A stretch of 64,000 bases of DNA from Onthovicinus sp900555545 (GTDB taxonomy: Bacteria; Bacillota; Clostridia; Oscillospirales; Acutalibacteraceae): NCBI GenBank assembly GCA_949296915.1, contig CASFPX010000003.1:62001-126000 (forward strand), in the 5' to 3' direction. A program made the translations under genes and the position numbers. The notes under the pieces are model-generated. The model was not told the origin of the DNA. It saw nothing but the letters and a program-made list of their open reading frames with translations, and made no database searches. Below, one piece after another: positions 26,930 through 37,019 of the stretch; position 1 is the stretch's first letter; the number at the start of each line of letters is the position of its first letter.

Positions 26930-29329
26930 ATGAATATTCAGGAGATTGTCGGGCAGATGACGCTGGAGGAGAAGGCGGCTCTGCTCACCGGTGAGGGGAC
27001 ATGGTACGTCAAAAATGCCCCAAGGCTCGGCTTTGAAAAAATGATGATGAGCGACGGCCCGCACGGCCTGCGCAAGCAGGAGGCGCAGGGGGATAACCTG
27101 GGCATCTACGACAGCATTGTGTCCGTCTGCTTTCCCAGCGCATCCCTCATGGCCTGCTCATTTGATCGAAAGGCGTTCGCAAAATTGGGGGAGACCCTGG
27201 GGAATGAGTGTGCGGCGGAGAATGTCGCCGTCCTGCTCGGGCCGGGGATCAATATGAAGCGCTCCCCGCTGTGCGGCCGCAACTTCGAGTACCTGTCCGA
27301 GGATCCGTTTCTCGCGGGGGAACTGGCAGCCGAATATGTGAACGGGGTTCAGCGTAAGGGCGTCGGCACCAGCGTGAAGCACTTTGCGGCCAACAATCAG
27401 GAGTATAAGCGGATGCTCATTTCCTCCGTGGTTGATGAACGCACGCTGCGGGAGATCTATCTCTACGCGTTTGAAATCGTGGTCAAAAAGGCCAATCCGT
27501 GGACCATTATGGCCTCCTATAACAAGATCAACGGCACCTACGCGACGGAAAATGAGTGGCTTCTCAATCATGTCCTCCGGGATGAGTGGGGATATGACGG
27601 CTTTGTCGTAACGGACTGGGGCGCGAGCAATGACCGTGTTGCGGGACTGAAGGCGGGAAACGACCTGGAAATGCCCACCAGCATGGATCACAACACCAAA
27701 AAGATCTTGGCCGCCGTATCGAGCGGAGAGCTGGACGAGGCGGTGATCGATCGCGCCGTGGCCCGCATTCTCAACATCGCTCTTCGCCATCAGGAGCAGG
27801 TCGTCAAAGATGCCGTTTACGACCGGGATGCGGATCATAGCGTAGCCCGTGAACTGGCGGAGAGCAGTATGGTCCTGCTGAAAAATGAGGCAGACATTCT
27901 CCCGTTGACCCCGTCTGCAAAGATCGCCTTCATCGGTGAATTTGCCGCCAAGCCGCGCTATCAGGGCGGCGGCAGCTCCCATATCAACGCCTATCAGGTC
28001 GTCAGCGCCGTAGAGGCCGCAAAGGAAACGGGATTAAACGTCACCTATGCGCAGGGGTATCGGATCGGGGACACCGTTCCCGACCGCGAGCTGACGGCAC
28101 AGGCTGTCCAAGCGGCCAAGGGGGCCGATGCGGCTGTCGTCTTTGTAGGTCTTACAGACCTGGAGGAGTCGGAGGGCTACGACCGCAAGACGTTGGATCT
28201 GCCTGCCGTGCACAATGCGATTGTGACTGCCGTTGCGGCGGTACAGCCCAACACGGTCGTGGTCCTCCACGCCGGGGCGCCGGTGCTGATGCCGTGGCTG
28301 AGCCGGGTAAAGGGCGTTTTATGCGCTTACCTGGGCGGTGAGGCGTGCGGCGAGGCCGTCGTCAATCTGCTTCTGGGCAATCGCTGCCCGAGCGGGAAGC
28401 TGGCGGAGACCTATCCGCTGGCCCTATCCGATACGCCTGCGGCCAATTACTTCCCGGGAAATACACGCACCGTCGAATACCGCGAGGGTCCGTATATCGG
28501 CTATCGGTATTATGACAAGGTGCAGAAGGATGTCCTGTTTGAGTTCGGCTACGGCCTCTCCTATACGACGTTTGAGTACGCAAATCTCACTGTCAGTTCA
28601 AAGGAACTTAAATCGGGACAGCCGCTAACCGTTGAACTCAATGTGAAAAATACCGGAAAACGGGACAGTGCGGAGGTCGTACAGATCTATGTCCAGCCCC
28701 CAGAGGAGGGCGTATTCCACCCTGTCCGCACCCTGTGTGGATTTGAAAAGGTCTGGATCCGTGCGGGGGAGACGGCGCATGTTTCCATTGAGCTGCCGCC
28801 GCGTTCCTTTGAGTATTACCATGTCGGGGAACACCGCTGGTGCGCGCAGCCGGGGATCTATACGATCCATGCGGCTGCCTCCAGCCGGGACCTGCGCCTG
28901 CGCACAGCGGTTTCCCTTACAGGGGAGGGGGCTCAGTCACCCTATGAGGCCGCCTGGATGCCCGCCTATTTCAGCGGAAAGATCACGGATGTACCGGACG
29001 GGGAATTTGAAGCGCTGCTGGGCCACGCGGTTCCGGATGGCGAGCTGCCCGCAGATTATCGATTTACGGTGAATGACTGCCTGTATGACGCGCGGCATAC
29101 GAAATGGGGCAGACGTCTGATGAAAGTGGCAAAAAAGATCTGCGGCGAAAAGTACGCCGTCCTGCTGGAGGCGGTCGTCACCGCGCCGGTGCGCGCCATC
29201 GTCTCCATGGCGCCGGGGAAAATTGGACCTGAAGATGCTCAGGCGATCGCGGATTTGATGAATAACGACCATGCGATGCGCGCCCTGCGCCGGCTGCTGA
29301 GAACCGTAAAAGGCATTGCCAAGAAATAA
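26930..29329 (+). CDS. GH3-family beta-glucosidase/beta-glycosidase
   Basis: A 799-residue retaining glycosidase. The N-terminal barrel has KHFAANNQE near 145 and the nucleophile Asp in VVTDWGA (about residue 229). The middle alpha/beta sandwich begins near LVLLKNE and carries the KPRYQGGGSS and GLTDLEESEGYDR segments. An fn3-like domain (about 550-650) and a C-terminal helical extension of about 130 residues follow. There is no signal peptide. The family covers beta-glucosidase, xylosidase and hexosaminidase; beta-glucosidase fits the length best. Confidence 0.92.
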   Translation: MNIQEIVGQMTLEEKAALLTGEGTWYVKNAPRLGFEKMMMSDGPHGLRKQEAQGDNLGIYDSIVSVCFPSASLMACSFDRKAFAKLGETLGNECAAENVAVLLGPGINMKRSPLCGRNFEYLSEDPFLAGELAAEYVNGVQRKGVGTSVKHFAANNQEYKRMLISSVVDERTLREIYLYAFEIVVKKANPWTIMASYNKINGTYATENEWLLNHVLRDEWGYDGFVVTDWGASNDRVAGLKAGNDLEMPTSMDHNTKKILAAVSSGELDEAVIDRAVARILNIALRHQEQVVKDAVYDRDADHSVARELAESSMVLLKNEADILPLTPSAKIAFIGEFAAKPRYQGGGSSHINAYQVVSAVEAAKETGLNVTYAQGYRIGDTVPDRELTAQAVQAAKGADAAVVFVGLTDLEESEGYDRKTLDLPAVHNAIVTAVAAVQPNTVVVLHAGAPVLMPWLSRVKGVLCAYLGGEACGEAVVNLLLGNRCPSGKLAETYPLALSDTPAANYFPGNTRTVEYREGPYIGYRYYDKVQKDVLFEFGYGLSYTTFEYANLTVSSKELKSGQPLTVELNVKNTGKRDSAEVVQIYVQPPEEGVFHPVRTLCGFEKVWIRAGETAHVSIELPPRSFEYYHVGEHRWCAQPGIYTIHAAASSRDLRLRTAVSLTGEGAQSPYEAAWMPAYFSGKITDVPDGEFEALLGHAVPDGELPADYRFTVNDCLYDARHTKWGRRLMKVAKKICGEKYAVLLEAVVTAPVRAIVSMAPGKIGPEDAQAIADLMNNDHAMRALRRLLRTVKGIAKK

Positions 29330-29334
29330 ATGAT

Positions 29335-29362
29335 CCTCCCCTGCGGGGGAGGTTTCTTTCTT
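29335..29362 (+). terminator. Terminator after GH3
   Basis: CCTCCCC and GGGGAGG flank a TGCG loop (29335-29352), followed by TTTCTTTCTT. It separates GH3 from the SGNH hydrolase, perhaps only partly. Confidence 0.7.
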
Positions 29363-29388
29363 GGCGTTGTGATAAAGGGGGATTTAGA

Positions 29389-30138
29389 TTGAATAAGTCA
29401 TGTCTGATTGCTGCAGGGACAGGCGCTGCGGCCGTTGCAATAACAACGTGCTCATTGGCTAAATACGCCGCCAATGTTATTCAGAGAATGGGCGACAAGG
29501 GAATTCAGAATAAAATCGACAATTATATTGCTCTCGCGGCTAAGGCCCCACGCCATGCGACCGTGTTCCTGGGGGACTCCATAACGGAGTTTTGCCCCGT
29601 GAATGAGATCTACCGGGGATACACAGAGCGCACAGGAATCCCGGTTCTCAACCGCGGGATCGGATCTGAACGCTCCGATTCCATGCTGGAGCGGCTTGGG
29701 CAAACGATTCTTCCGCTCGAACCGGCAAACCTAATTATGCTGATGGGGATCAACGACTTTTTCCAAAACCGCCCACAGGAACAGATTGCGGAAAATATCC
29801 GTCAGATAATCCGTCGCGTACATGAATCCATTCCGGAGACACGCATTCTGCTGCAGGCAGTCTATCCTGTCAATACGCATGACCGAAATATGCTGATCGA
29901 GCGAATTCAGATGCACGGCCGGGATAATGGAGACATCCGAAAGCTAAATCAATTGATTGCCCAGGTGGCTCGAGAGGAAAACATCGAATTTATCGATCTT
30001 ACGGAAGTCCTCTCTGATAACGAAGGACAACTCCGGCATGAATATTCCTATGATGGATTACACCCAAATATGAACGGTTATCTGGTGATCCGCGACCACA
30101 TTGAGGCTGCGCTGGAACGTAAAAAAATAGAAAAATAA
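29389..30138 (+). CDS. SGNH/GDSL-type lipase-esterase
   Basis: A 249-residue SGNH hydrolase. The N-terminus (about 1-30) is hydrophobic and may be a signal anchor. Block I is FLGDSITEF (Ser near 63), block III is LMGINDF (Asn near 121), and the catalytic Asp-x-x-His is DGLHPN near 223-228. Such enzymes deacylate carbohydrates or lipids. The TTG at 29389 follows AAAGGGGGA. Its place after the glycosidases suggests removal of acetyl groups from the same glycan, which is inference. Confidence 0.85.
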   Translation: MNKSCLIAAGTGAAAVAITTCSLAKYAANVIQRMGDKGIQNKIDNYIALAAKAPRHATVFLGDSITEFCPVNEIYRGYTERTGIPVLNRGIGSERSDSMLERLGQTILPLEPANLIMLMGINDFFQNRPQEQIAENIRQIIRRVHESIPETRILLQAVYPVNTHDRNMLIERIQMHGRDNGDIRKLNQLIAQVAREENIEFIDLTEVLSDNEGQLRHEYSYDGLHPNMNGYLVIRDHIEAALERKKIEK

Positions 30139-30200
30139 TATTGCCAGGACCTGCCCTTTTCGTTATAATTAGGATTGATAAACGGATGGGGGACTGAAAC

Positions 30201-30758
30201 ATGATGCATATTGAACCGAACTTTTACGTGCAGGCACCGCCAGCAGAGAATCGCGAGGAGCGAGAGATGGCGGTTTACCACTTTTTGGACGAGCATGGCA
30301 TTCCATACCGACGCTTGGATCATGAGGCAGCCGATACTATGGAAAAATGCGAGGAAGTTGAAAAGGTACTTGACGCACCTATCTGTAAAAATCTTTTCCT
30401 TTGTAATCGCCAGCAGACAAAGTTTTATCTGCTCTGTATGCCCGGGGATAAGCCTTTTAAGACAAAGGAGCTCTCCGCACAGATCGGGAGTGCACGCCTG
30501 TCCTTTGCCGGGGAAGAACATATGCTGAAATACCTGAATATTAAACCCGGTGCCGTCAGTGTGCTTGGATTGATGAACGACGCGAGTCATCAGGTCAATC
30601 TGTTGATCGACGAAGACTTAAAGGACGCTGAAGACTTTGCCTGCCATCCATGTGTGTGCACTTCCACCCTGTTGATCCGTACCGAGGATTTGCTCAATCA
30701 CTTTTTGACGGCGACAGGTCATATACCTCAGTATGTCCATTTGACAGGTGAGGTGTGA
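30201..30758 (+). CDS. ProX/YbaK-type prolyl-tRNA editing protein
   Basis: A 185-residue trans-editing deacylase of the YbaK/ProX family, which hydrolyses mischarged Ala- or Cys-tRNA-Pro. It has DHEAADTMEKCEEVEK near 35-50, CKNLFLCNRQQTKFYLL near 57 and GAVSVLGLMND near 117; the conserved active-site Lys is probably in CKNLF. ATGGGGGACTG precedes the ATG. It is the only gene in its unit and has a strong terminator. Confidence 0.88.
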   Translation: MMHIEPNFYVQAPPAENREEREMAVYHFLDEHGIPYRRLDHEAADTMEKCEEVEKVLDAPICKNLFLCNRQQTKFYLLCMPGDKPFKTKELSAQIGSARLSFAGEEHMLKYLNIKPGAVSVLGLMNDASHQVNLLIDEDLKDAEDFACHPCVCTSTLLIRTEDLLNHFLTATGHIPQYVHLTGEV

Positions 30759-30769
30759 GAAATAATTAA

Positions 30770-30818
30770 AAAATGTGCGGCGCAGGATCGTGATTCCCAT
30801 GCCGCACATTTTATATTT
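30770..30818. terminator. Bidirectional terminator, proX-like / tRNA-Met
   Basis: AAAATGTGCGGC (30770-30781) and GCCGCACATTTT (30801-30812) form a 12-base-pair stem. T-rich tails lie on the plus side (TATATTTTT) and the minus side (TTAATTATTT). Confidence 0.8.
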
Positions 30819-30857
30819 TTAAAGAAAAACGGAGCCAGGATTCACCTTGCTCCGTTA

Positions 30858-30934
<77 letters not shown>

Positions 30935-30964
30935 ATATTTATGTGCTCTCTCAAGCGCTTATTT

Positions 30965-30993
30965 ATTATACACGCTCTTCGGATAAAAATCAA
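30965..30993 (-). promoter_or_regulatory. Initiator tRNA promoter
   Basis: On the minus strand TTGATT (30988-30993), 17 bases and TATAAT (30965-30970) lie about 30 bases before the tRNA. Confidence 0.85.
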
Positions 30994-31129
30994 GTACTTT
31001 TTTAATTTATTTTTCAAGTGAACTGAAGCTATGTGGATTGATAGGCTTTACCCACTTTTTTGTGCAAAACAAATATATTTTCGTTTTCAAAATTGACACG
31101 CCGAGATCCACAGCGACTGATACCTTGAA

Positions 31130-31158
31130 TTGACCCTGTTTTTCTTTGATGGTATAAT
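31130..31158 (+). promoter_or_regulatory. GH36-GH2 operon promoter
   Basis: TTGACC (31130-31135), 17 bases and TATAAT (31153-31158) lie 35 bases before the GH36 start. A second TTGACA occurs at 31093 without a matching -10. Confidence 0.85.
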
Positions 31159-31192
31159 ACTCTCCATAAAGTAAATTGCGGAGGGCACGGCC

Positions 31193-33529
31193 ATGATTCG
31201 TTCAACACAGAAAAATGAGTTTTATCTCGCCACCAAAAATACTTCCTATGTGATCCGGGTATTGGAAAACGGGTATATCGAAAACCTGTACTACGGACGT
31301 AAGATCCCCATGGAGAATGGATTTGAATTTCTTTATGACAAGCACAATCTTGGGTATGGCAACTCCACGGCCTATTCGCAGGAGGATACCAAACTGTCGC
31401 TGGATCATATCTGTTTGGAGTCCTCCTCCTATGGCAAGGGAGATTATCGCCTCCCTTCGATCCAGATCAGCACAGAGGACGGCGTCTTTACATCTGACTT
31501 TAAATATACCGACAATGGGATCACAGATGTCAAGCCGGATTTGCATGGGCTACCGTCCAGCTACGGTCCCTCCCAGACACTAACACTGGTGCTTACCGAT
31601 GCATCTATTGATGCGCAACTGCACTTGATCTATACTGTGTTTGAAGAGTGTGACATTATCACGCGTTCCTCGCGGCTGATCTGCGGCAAGACTCCGTTTA
31701 AGATCCACTCCCTGATGAGTATGCAGCTGGATTTGCCGTTTGACGAGTACACGATGATGACTTTTGATGGCGCTTGGATGCGCGAACGCTTCCTGCATGA
31801 AAAAAAGATCAATCAGGGCGTTGTCTCCATGGGTTCGATCGCGGGGACAAGCTCGAACCGGCACAATCCATTTTTTGTCGTTCGCCGCGATGACTGTACG
31901 CAGGAGTTGGGAAATTGCTATGCGTTCAACCTCGTCTACTCCGGCAATCATATCGCGCGGGTGGAGACCGGCTCCCACGATCTCATCCGAATCCAGAACG
32001 GGATCAATCCGTTTGAATTTGAGTGGAACATGAAGCCGGGCGATATCTTCGACACGCCGGAGGCAGTGATGACGTTCAGCCATCAGGGCTTAAACGGGAT
32101 GAGCCGTAACATGCACCGCTTTGTCAAGGAGCATATCGTCCGGGGTGAATGGAAGCACAGAGAGCGCCCCGTGCTCGTAAACAACTGGGAGGCAACATTC
32201 TTTAACTTTACAGAGAAAAAGATCCTGAATATCGCCAAGGCGGGTAAGGAACTGGGCGCGGAAATGTTTGTGCTCGACGACGGTTGGTTTGGCAAGCGCA
32301 ACAATGATCACTGCTCCTTGGGTGATTGGTATGTAAACAAGAAAAAACTGCCCAGCGGAATCGGTGGAATAGCTAAGAAGATCAATGATATGGGGCTTAA
32401 ATTTGGCCTTTGGTTCGAGCCGGAAATGATTTCCATCGACAGCGACCTCTATCGGGCACATCCGGACTGGGCTGTGACGGTCGATCGCTATACGCCTTCA
32501 CAGGGCCGTAATCAGCTGGTACTCGACCTTACACGCGAAGATGTGCGTAACTATCTGATCACCACACTGACAGATGTGCTCAGCAGCGGCAACGTTGAAT
32601 ACGTCAAGTGGGATATGAACCGCCAGTTCTCCGATGTGTTTTCTCATGCGTCTGGAGCCCATCAGGGCGAGTTTTTCCACCGCTATGTACTGGGTCTCTA
32701 TGAGATCCTGGACGCCCTGGTTGAGCGTTTCCCGTCGATTCTGTTTGAGTCCTGTTCCAGCGGTGGCAACCGGTTTGACCTCGGTATGTTCTGCTATATG
32801 CCGCAGTGCTGGACAAGCGATAACACGGATGCACTGGACCGCACACGGATCCAGACGGGAACCTCCTACGGTTACCCACAGTCCGTCATGACCATGCACG
32901 TGAGTGATTCGCCAAGCTTCGCAGATCTGCGCCCTGCTTCGGTGGAACACCGGTATAATGTTGCATCCTTTGGTCTGCTCGGCTACGAGCTGGATGTCAC
33001 CAAGCTCAGCTCCTATGAGAAATCAGCCATAAAAAAACAGATTGCTTACTATAAGCAACACCGCAAACTGCTCCAGTTTGGTGATTTTTACCGCATTGGC
33101 GATGCTTTTACGGATGATATATTCTACTGGGCGATCGTCTCTTCAGATCAAAAACAGGCGGTTCTTGGGATGTTTACCAACCGCATTAAGCCCAATTACA
33201 AATATGATAACATCCGTTTTGTCGGGCTGGATCCTGAAAAGCGTTATCATATGGAAAAGCGCACCCAATCAGTTAACCTGCGCCAGTTCGATCCGCTGGT
33301 CGGGATGGTTCTCCCGCTTGATACAGAGACCAGCAAGGTGTATGACTTTGTGATGGATAAATTTGTTCGCTTTAACACGGAGAAGGAATCTTACGACCTG
33401 TCTGGTGCATCACTGATGTATTCCGGATTCAAGCCCAAACAGCTCTATGCTTCCAGCGGATTCAATTTGAACTGCCGGTTGCTGCTGGATAACGATTCAC
33501 GCGTTTATTATGCGGAGGAAATGGAGTGA
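31193..33529 (+). CDS. GH36-family alpha-galactosidase
   Basis: A 778-residue cytoplasmic alpha-galactosidase. The N-terminal beta-sandwich (about 1-325) is followed by the barrel with DDGWFG near 362, WFEPEMIS near 405, nucleophile Asp in KWDMNR (about 474) and acid/base Asp in SDNTDALDR (about 543). CSSGGNRFD binds substrate. The length is normal for the large GH36 subgroup. It is co-transcribed with the GH2 gene, eleven bases apart, so a glycan with both alpha- and beta-linked ends is likely. Confidence 0.93.
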   Translation: MIRSTQKNEFYLATKNTSYVIRVLENGYIENLYYGRKIPMENGFEFLYDKHNLGYGNSTAYSQEDTKLSLDHICLESSSYGKGDYRLPSIQISTEDGVFTSDFKYTDNGITDVKPDLHGLPSSYGPSQTLTLVLTDASIDAQLHLIYTVFEECDIITRSSRLICGKTPFKIHSLMSMQLDLPFDEYTMMTFDGAWMRERFLHEKKINQGVVSMGSIAGTSSNRHNPFFVVRRDDCTQELGNCYAFNLVYSGNHIARVETGSHDLIRIQNGINPFEFEWNMKPGDIFDTPEAVMTFSHQGLNGMSRNMHRFVKEHIVRGEWKHRERPVLVNNWEATFFNFTEKKILNIAKAGKELGAEMFVLDDGWFGKRNNDHCSLGDWYVNKKKLPSGIGGIAKKINDMGLKFGLWFEPEMISIDSDLYRAHPDWAVTVDRYTPSQGRNQLVLDLTREDVRNYLITTLTDVLSSGNVEYVKWDMNRQFSDVFSHASGAHQGEFFHRYVLGLYEILDALVERFPSILFESCSSGGNRFDLGMFCYMPQCWTSDNTDALDRTRIQTGTSYGYPQSVMTMHVSDSPSFADLRPASVEHRYNVASFGLLGYELDVTKLSSYEKSAIKKQIAYYKQHRKLLQFGDFYRIGDAFTDDIFYWAIVSSDQKQAVLGMFTNRIKPNYKYDNIRFVGLDPEKRYHMEKRTQSVNLRQFDPLVGMVLPLDTETSKVYDFVMDKFVRFNTEKESYDLSGASLMYSGFKPKQLYASSGFNLNCRLLLDNDSRVYYAEEME

Positions 33530-33539
33530 GGTAAATACA

Positions 33540-35897
33540 ATGATTCAACCGATCAACTTTGGATGGCAATATGCCGAGGACTTTCAGGATGCCTATATCG
33601 CGCCGGAGTTCGATGCCGCGTCTTTTCAGACCGTGGATATCCCTCACGCCAATCGGGAGCTTCCGGTGAACTATTTTGATGAGCGGGAGTACCAGTTTAT
33701 CAGTTGCTATCGGAAAATATTCGATTGCAAAAAAAAGCGTGGGGAGCAGGTTTTCCTGCATTTTGAGGGCGTTTCCTGCTATGCAACAGTCTATTTGAAT
33801 GGAACCCAAATTGGGGAACACAAGGGTGGATATACGGCTTTCCGGTTCGATATTACAAATTTAGTCAAGCCGAAGGACAATGTTTTGGTCGTCCGCGTGG
33901 ATTCAACGGAGCGTGAGGAAATCCCGCCGTTCGGCAATGTGGTGGATTATCTCTGTTTTGGCGGAATCTATCGCGAGGTCTACCTGGAATGTGTTCCATC
34001 TGAGCATATCGAAGACGTATTTGTGCGCACTAAGGACATCCCGCTGGAGAAAAAGTTGCTGGATGTGGATATCACTTTTTCGGATCGGATCAGCGGTACC
34101 CTGGATTTGGCGGTGCTGGACGGTACAAATGTTGTCGCGGAGCAGTCCTGTGAGTTTAGTGCGAAGATATTTAACTTCAAATGGCGCGTGCCGGGGCTGA
34201 AGCTATGGGATATCGAACAGCCCAATCTGTATACACTGCGTGTCTCATTGAATGGGGGCGCTGATGTGCGTGAAATCCGATTTGGCGTGCGTGATGTACA
34301 ATTCAGAACGGATGGTTTTTACCTCAACGGCAAAAAGATCAAGATCCGCGGGTTGAACCGCCATCAGAGTTATCCCTATGTCGGTTATGCGATGCCAAAA
34401 TCGGCACAGTATGCCGACGCCGAACTGCTCAAATATGAGCTTGGATGTAATCTGGTGCGCACTTCACACTATCCCAATTCCAAGCACTTTTTGGATCGCT
34501 GCGATGAGATTGGACTACTGGTCTTTACGGAGATCCCCAGCTGGCAGTATCTGGGGGAGGAAGGGGAGTGGCGTGACCTTTTCCTTCAAAATATTTCAGA
34601 TATGATTCAGCACGACAGGAACCATCCCGGCATTATTATGTGGGGGGTACGTGTCAACGAGGGACAGGATTGCGATGAGTTTTATATCAAGGCAAATGCA
34701 ATCGCCCATAGCCTGGATGATACGCGTCCGACCGGCGGTGTGCGTAATTTCCCGCAGAGCCACCTGTTCGAGGACGTGTACACCTATAATGACTTTATTC
34801 ACTCCGGTGGTAAAGTAGCGCTCAACAGCCCCCTCGTTGTGGCCGGGCCCAAGGCGCCTTATCTCGTCACAGAGCACAATGGCCATATGTATCCAACAAA
34901 GAGCTTTGACTGTGAGGAACACCGGGTGGAGCACGCGCTGCGCCATGCGCGGGTTTTGAATGCGGCGTATGGAAACAAGCGTATCAGCGGCGCCATTGGC
35001 TGGTGTATGGCGGATTACAATACGCACAAGGACTTCGGCAGCGGGGATCGCATTTGCTATCATGGCGTCATGGATATTTTCCGTGTGCCCAAGCTGGCGG
35101 CAGCTGTATATGCGTCTCAGCAGGATCGGACGCCGGTGATGGAAGTCTCATCTTCAATGGATATCGGCGAACATCCTGGCAGCTGCCGGGGACAGACTTA
35201 TATTTTCACAAACTGTGATTATGTAAAGCTCTACAAAAATGGGATCTACAAGAGTACAGCCTATCCCAATTATAAAAAATTCCCCAATTTGCCACATCCG
35301 CCGGTTTTTGCAGATGACTTTATCGGCGATTCTCTTCAGCGTGAGGATGGGATCAAGGAACGTGCGGTGCAGGTGCTGAAACTCGTTTTGATTGAGGCGG
35401 CCAAACGCGGATTTTCTATCCCACCGCAGTACTATGCGCTCGCGGGAGCCGGAATTGTTTTAGGCGGTTTAAAAATCAGCGATATTGTCACACTGGTGGA
35501 GAAATATGTTGGGAACTGGGGCGATGAACAGGTTGAGTTTAAGTTTGAGGGCTACAAAGATGGGGAGCTTGTCAAAACAGTAATTAAGACAGCATCTAAT
35601 ACTGTGGTGCTGGATGTACATGCGGATAGCACGGAGTTGACGATCGGCGATACCTACGACGTCACCCGTGTAGTTGTCCGGGCGACAGACCAGAACGGGA
35701 ATCACCTGCCATACTGTTCGGAGGCGATGGATCTGGCGGCAAGCGGCGCTGTAGACATCATCGGTCCCAAGACTGTCTCTCTCGTTGGAGGCGGTATTGC
35801 ATTCTGGGTACGCACCAATGGGAAAAAAGGAAAGGGCGTGGTCACGATCCACTCGGATCGCCATGGCGAACAAAAGGTGACATTCCACGTCCAATAA
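33540..35897 (+). CDS. GH2-family beta-galactosidase/glucuronidase-like enzyme
   Basis: A 785-residue GH2 glycosidase. The sugar-binding jelly-roll (about 15-165) and Ig-like domain lead into the barrel (NRHQSYPYVGYAMPKS near 280). The probable acid/base is Glu in RVNEGQD (about 374) and the probable nucleophile is Glu in TEHNGH (about 445). A long C-terminal region (about 590-785) ends in beta-rich GH2-associated domains. The ATG at 33540 follows GAGTGAGGT; the open frame from 33510 overlaps GH36. No signal peptide. The sugar is not decidable from motifs. Confidence 0.9.
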   Translation: MIQPINFGWQYAEDFQDAYIAPEFDAASFQTVDIPHANRELPVNYFDEREYQFISCYRKIFDCKKKRGEQVFLHFEGVSCYATVYLNGTQIGEHKGGYTAFRFDITNLVKPKDNVLVVRVDSTEREEIPPFGNVVDYLCFGGIYREVYLECVPSEHIEDVFVRTKDIPLEKKLLDVDITFSDRISGTLDLAVLDGTNVVAEQSCEFSAKIFNFKWRVPGLKLWDIEQPNLYTLRVSLNGGADVREIRFGVRDVQFRTDGFYLNGKKIKIRGLNRHQSYPYVGYAMPKSAQYADAELLKYELGCNLVRTSHYPNSKHFLDRCDEIGLLVFTEIPSWQYLGEEGEWRDLFLQNISDMIQHDRNHPGIIMWGVRVNEGQDCDEFYIKANAIAHSLDDTRPTGGVRNFPQSHLFEDVYTYNDFIHSGGKVALNSPLVVAGPKAPYLVTEHNGHMYPTKSFDCEEHRVEHALRHARVLNAAYGNKRISGAIGWCMADYNTHKDFGSGDRICYHGVMDIFRVPKLAAAVYASQQDRTPVMEVSSSMDIGEHPGSCRGQTYIFTNCDYVKLYKNGIYKSTAYPNYKKFPNLPHPPVFADDFIGDSLQREDGIKERAVQVLKLVLIEAAKRGFSIPPQYYALAGAGIVLGGLKISDIVTLVEKYVGNWGDEQVEFKFEGYKDGELVKTVIKTASNTVVLDVHADSTELTIGDTYDVTRVVVRATDQNGNHLPYCSEAMDLAASGAVDIIGPKTVSLVGGGIAFWVRTNGKKGKGVVTIHSDRHGEQKVTFHVQ

Positions 35898-35901
35898 AGA
35901 A

Positions 35902-35948
35902 TTTCCGGCGTACGGGCTCCATCCGTGCGCCGGAAAGCATGTTTTCCA
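35902..35948 (+). terminator. GH2 operon terminator
   Basis: TTTCCGGCGTACGG and CCGTGCGCCGGAAA form a near-perfect stem (35902-35936), followed by GCATGTTTTCC. Confidence 0.65.
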
Positions 35949-35949
35949 T

Positions 35950-35999
35950 TCAAAAAAGCGGGAACGGGGCTTTCAAATTGGCTCTCCGTTCTCGCTTTT
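35950..35999 (-). terminator. Terminator of the minus-strand unrecognised gene
   Basis: AAAAGCGGGAACGG (35954-35967) and CCGTTCTCGCTTTT (35986-35999) pair with one mismatch. Read on the minus strand the stem ends in CTTTTTTG, twelve bases beyond the stop at 36011. Confidence 0.8.
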
Positions 36000-36010
36000 G
36001 GGTTGCGGAT

Positions 36011-36952
36011 TTAGAATTCTAACTTAAAAAACATTCTACGGTTATGTTCCTCTGTGCTGTGCATATTAAAGTTTCCATTCACTCCCATCCTTTTGAGAGC
36101 CGCGTCAATTTTTATGGCGGTGTTGACGGACATAGAGGCCGCATTTGAACTGCTGAGTTCAATATTGTAGGTTTCGATGACATTCGTGTCCTTCTCAAAG
36201 CAGCGCATTTGGATCAGGTTTTTCACGTTGTTATCGTGTGCAAACCAGCAGAGTTCAGGCGCGACGGGTTCCCTTTTGCCGGAGAATGTTGCTTCAGCCA
36301 GGGATTTGCTCTGCTTAGCGGCGTGCTGCTCATACTCGTGCGATTCGCTTGTTTTGATCTGTGGAGAATTAAGCGCTGCCCGCTGGCTGGAATTTTGACG
36401 TTCGTTGCTATATTCTGTCATCTCCACCCAGTAGCGTCTGGCCCCCAATGAATACGCGATGTGCTGCAACTCAGCAAGTTTGGATTCCTGCATACTTGCA
36501 AAATAGCAATCCACATTGATAAATTGCTTGCGGTTGTGTGGATCCACATAGTAGACACAATCGCAGGTAGCGGCAGGGATAAAGTTTAAACCGCTGAACG
36601 CGACGGCCTCGTCGTATAAATATAACACTTCTGTGCCGCTTTCCTTGTTGATCCATCCGATTGCTCCCTCACACACGTCGATGTTTTTGCGCACGGCATC
36701 GTCCACAATCGCAATGAGGTTCGGCAGATTGAAGTGTGGATCCCGATACTGCTCCGGGAACAGAGGATTATACTTTTTCATGCGAGATTCATAGTTGATT
36801 TTCTGCACCTTATCCGACAGCAATTGGGCCCTTTGGGACAAAATCTGTGCCCCATCTTTCGCCGCTGAGGAGATCGTTTTACCTGCACTTTCTGCTCTGT
36901 TCAGTGCTCTTTTTAGCGATTCGCTCCCCTTTTTTAGGTTGACTTTTTTCAT
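36011..36952 (-). CDS. Unrecognised cytoplasmic protein
   Basis: A 313-residue soluble protein with no recognised family. Residues 1-55 are basic and helical (possible coiled coil). About 60-185 is a folded alpha/beta region (LPNLIAIVDDAVRKNID, FIPAATCDCVYYVD, AYSLGARRYWVEM). A Gln/Ser/Glu-rich linker follows at about 185-215, and a second folded region (PELCWFAHDNNVKNLIQMR, then NIELSSSNAASMSV) ends RMFFKLEF. ATG at 36952 is chosen over an in-frame GTG at 36973 because AAAGGA precedes it, though spacing is long. It stands alone with an unusual 400-base leader. Confidence 0.7.
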   Translation of the reverse strand: MKKVNLKKGSESLKRALNRAESAGKTISSAAKDGAQILSQRAQLLSDKVQKINYESRMKKYNPLFPEQYRDPHFNLPNLIAIVDDAVRKNIDVCEGAIGWINKESGTEVLYLYDEAVAFSGLNFIPAATCDCVYYVDPHNRKQFINVDCYFASMQESKLAELQHIAYSLGARRYWVEMTEYSNERQNSSQRAALNSPQIKTSESHEYEQHAAKQSKSLAEATFSGKREPVAPELCWFAHDNNVKNLIQMRCFEKDTNVIETYNIELSSSNAASMSVNTAIKIDAALKRMGVNGNFNMHSTEEHNRRMFFKLEF

Positions 36953-37019
36953 AACAATTTCATTTCCTTTCACTTGATATACGACCTGGCACTGTTCATA
37001 ACAGAATCCGTAATTTTAG

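Noticed and set aside
36011..36952. Phage or defence gene
   Set aside because: No phage or defence motif and no such neighbours; the gene is simply unrecognised.
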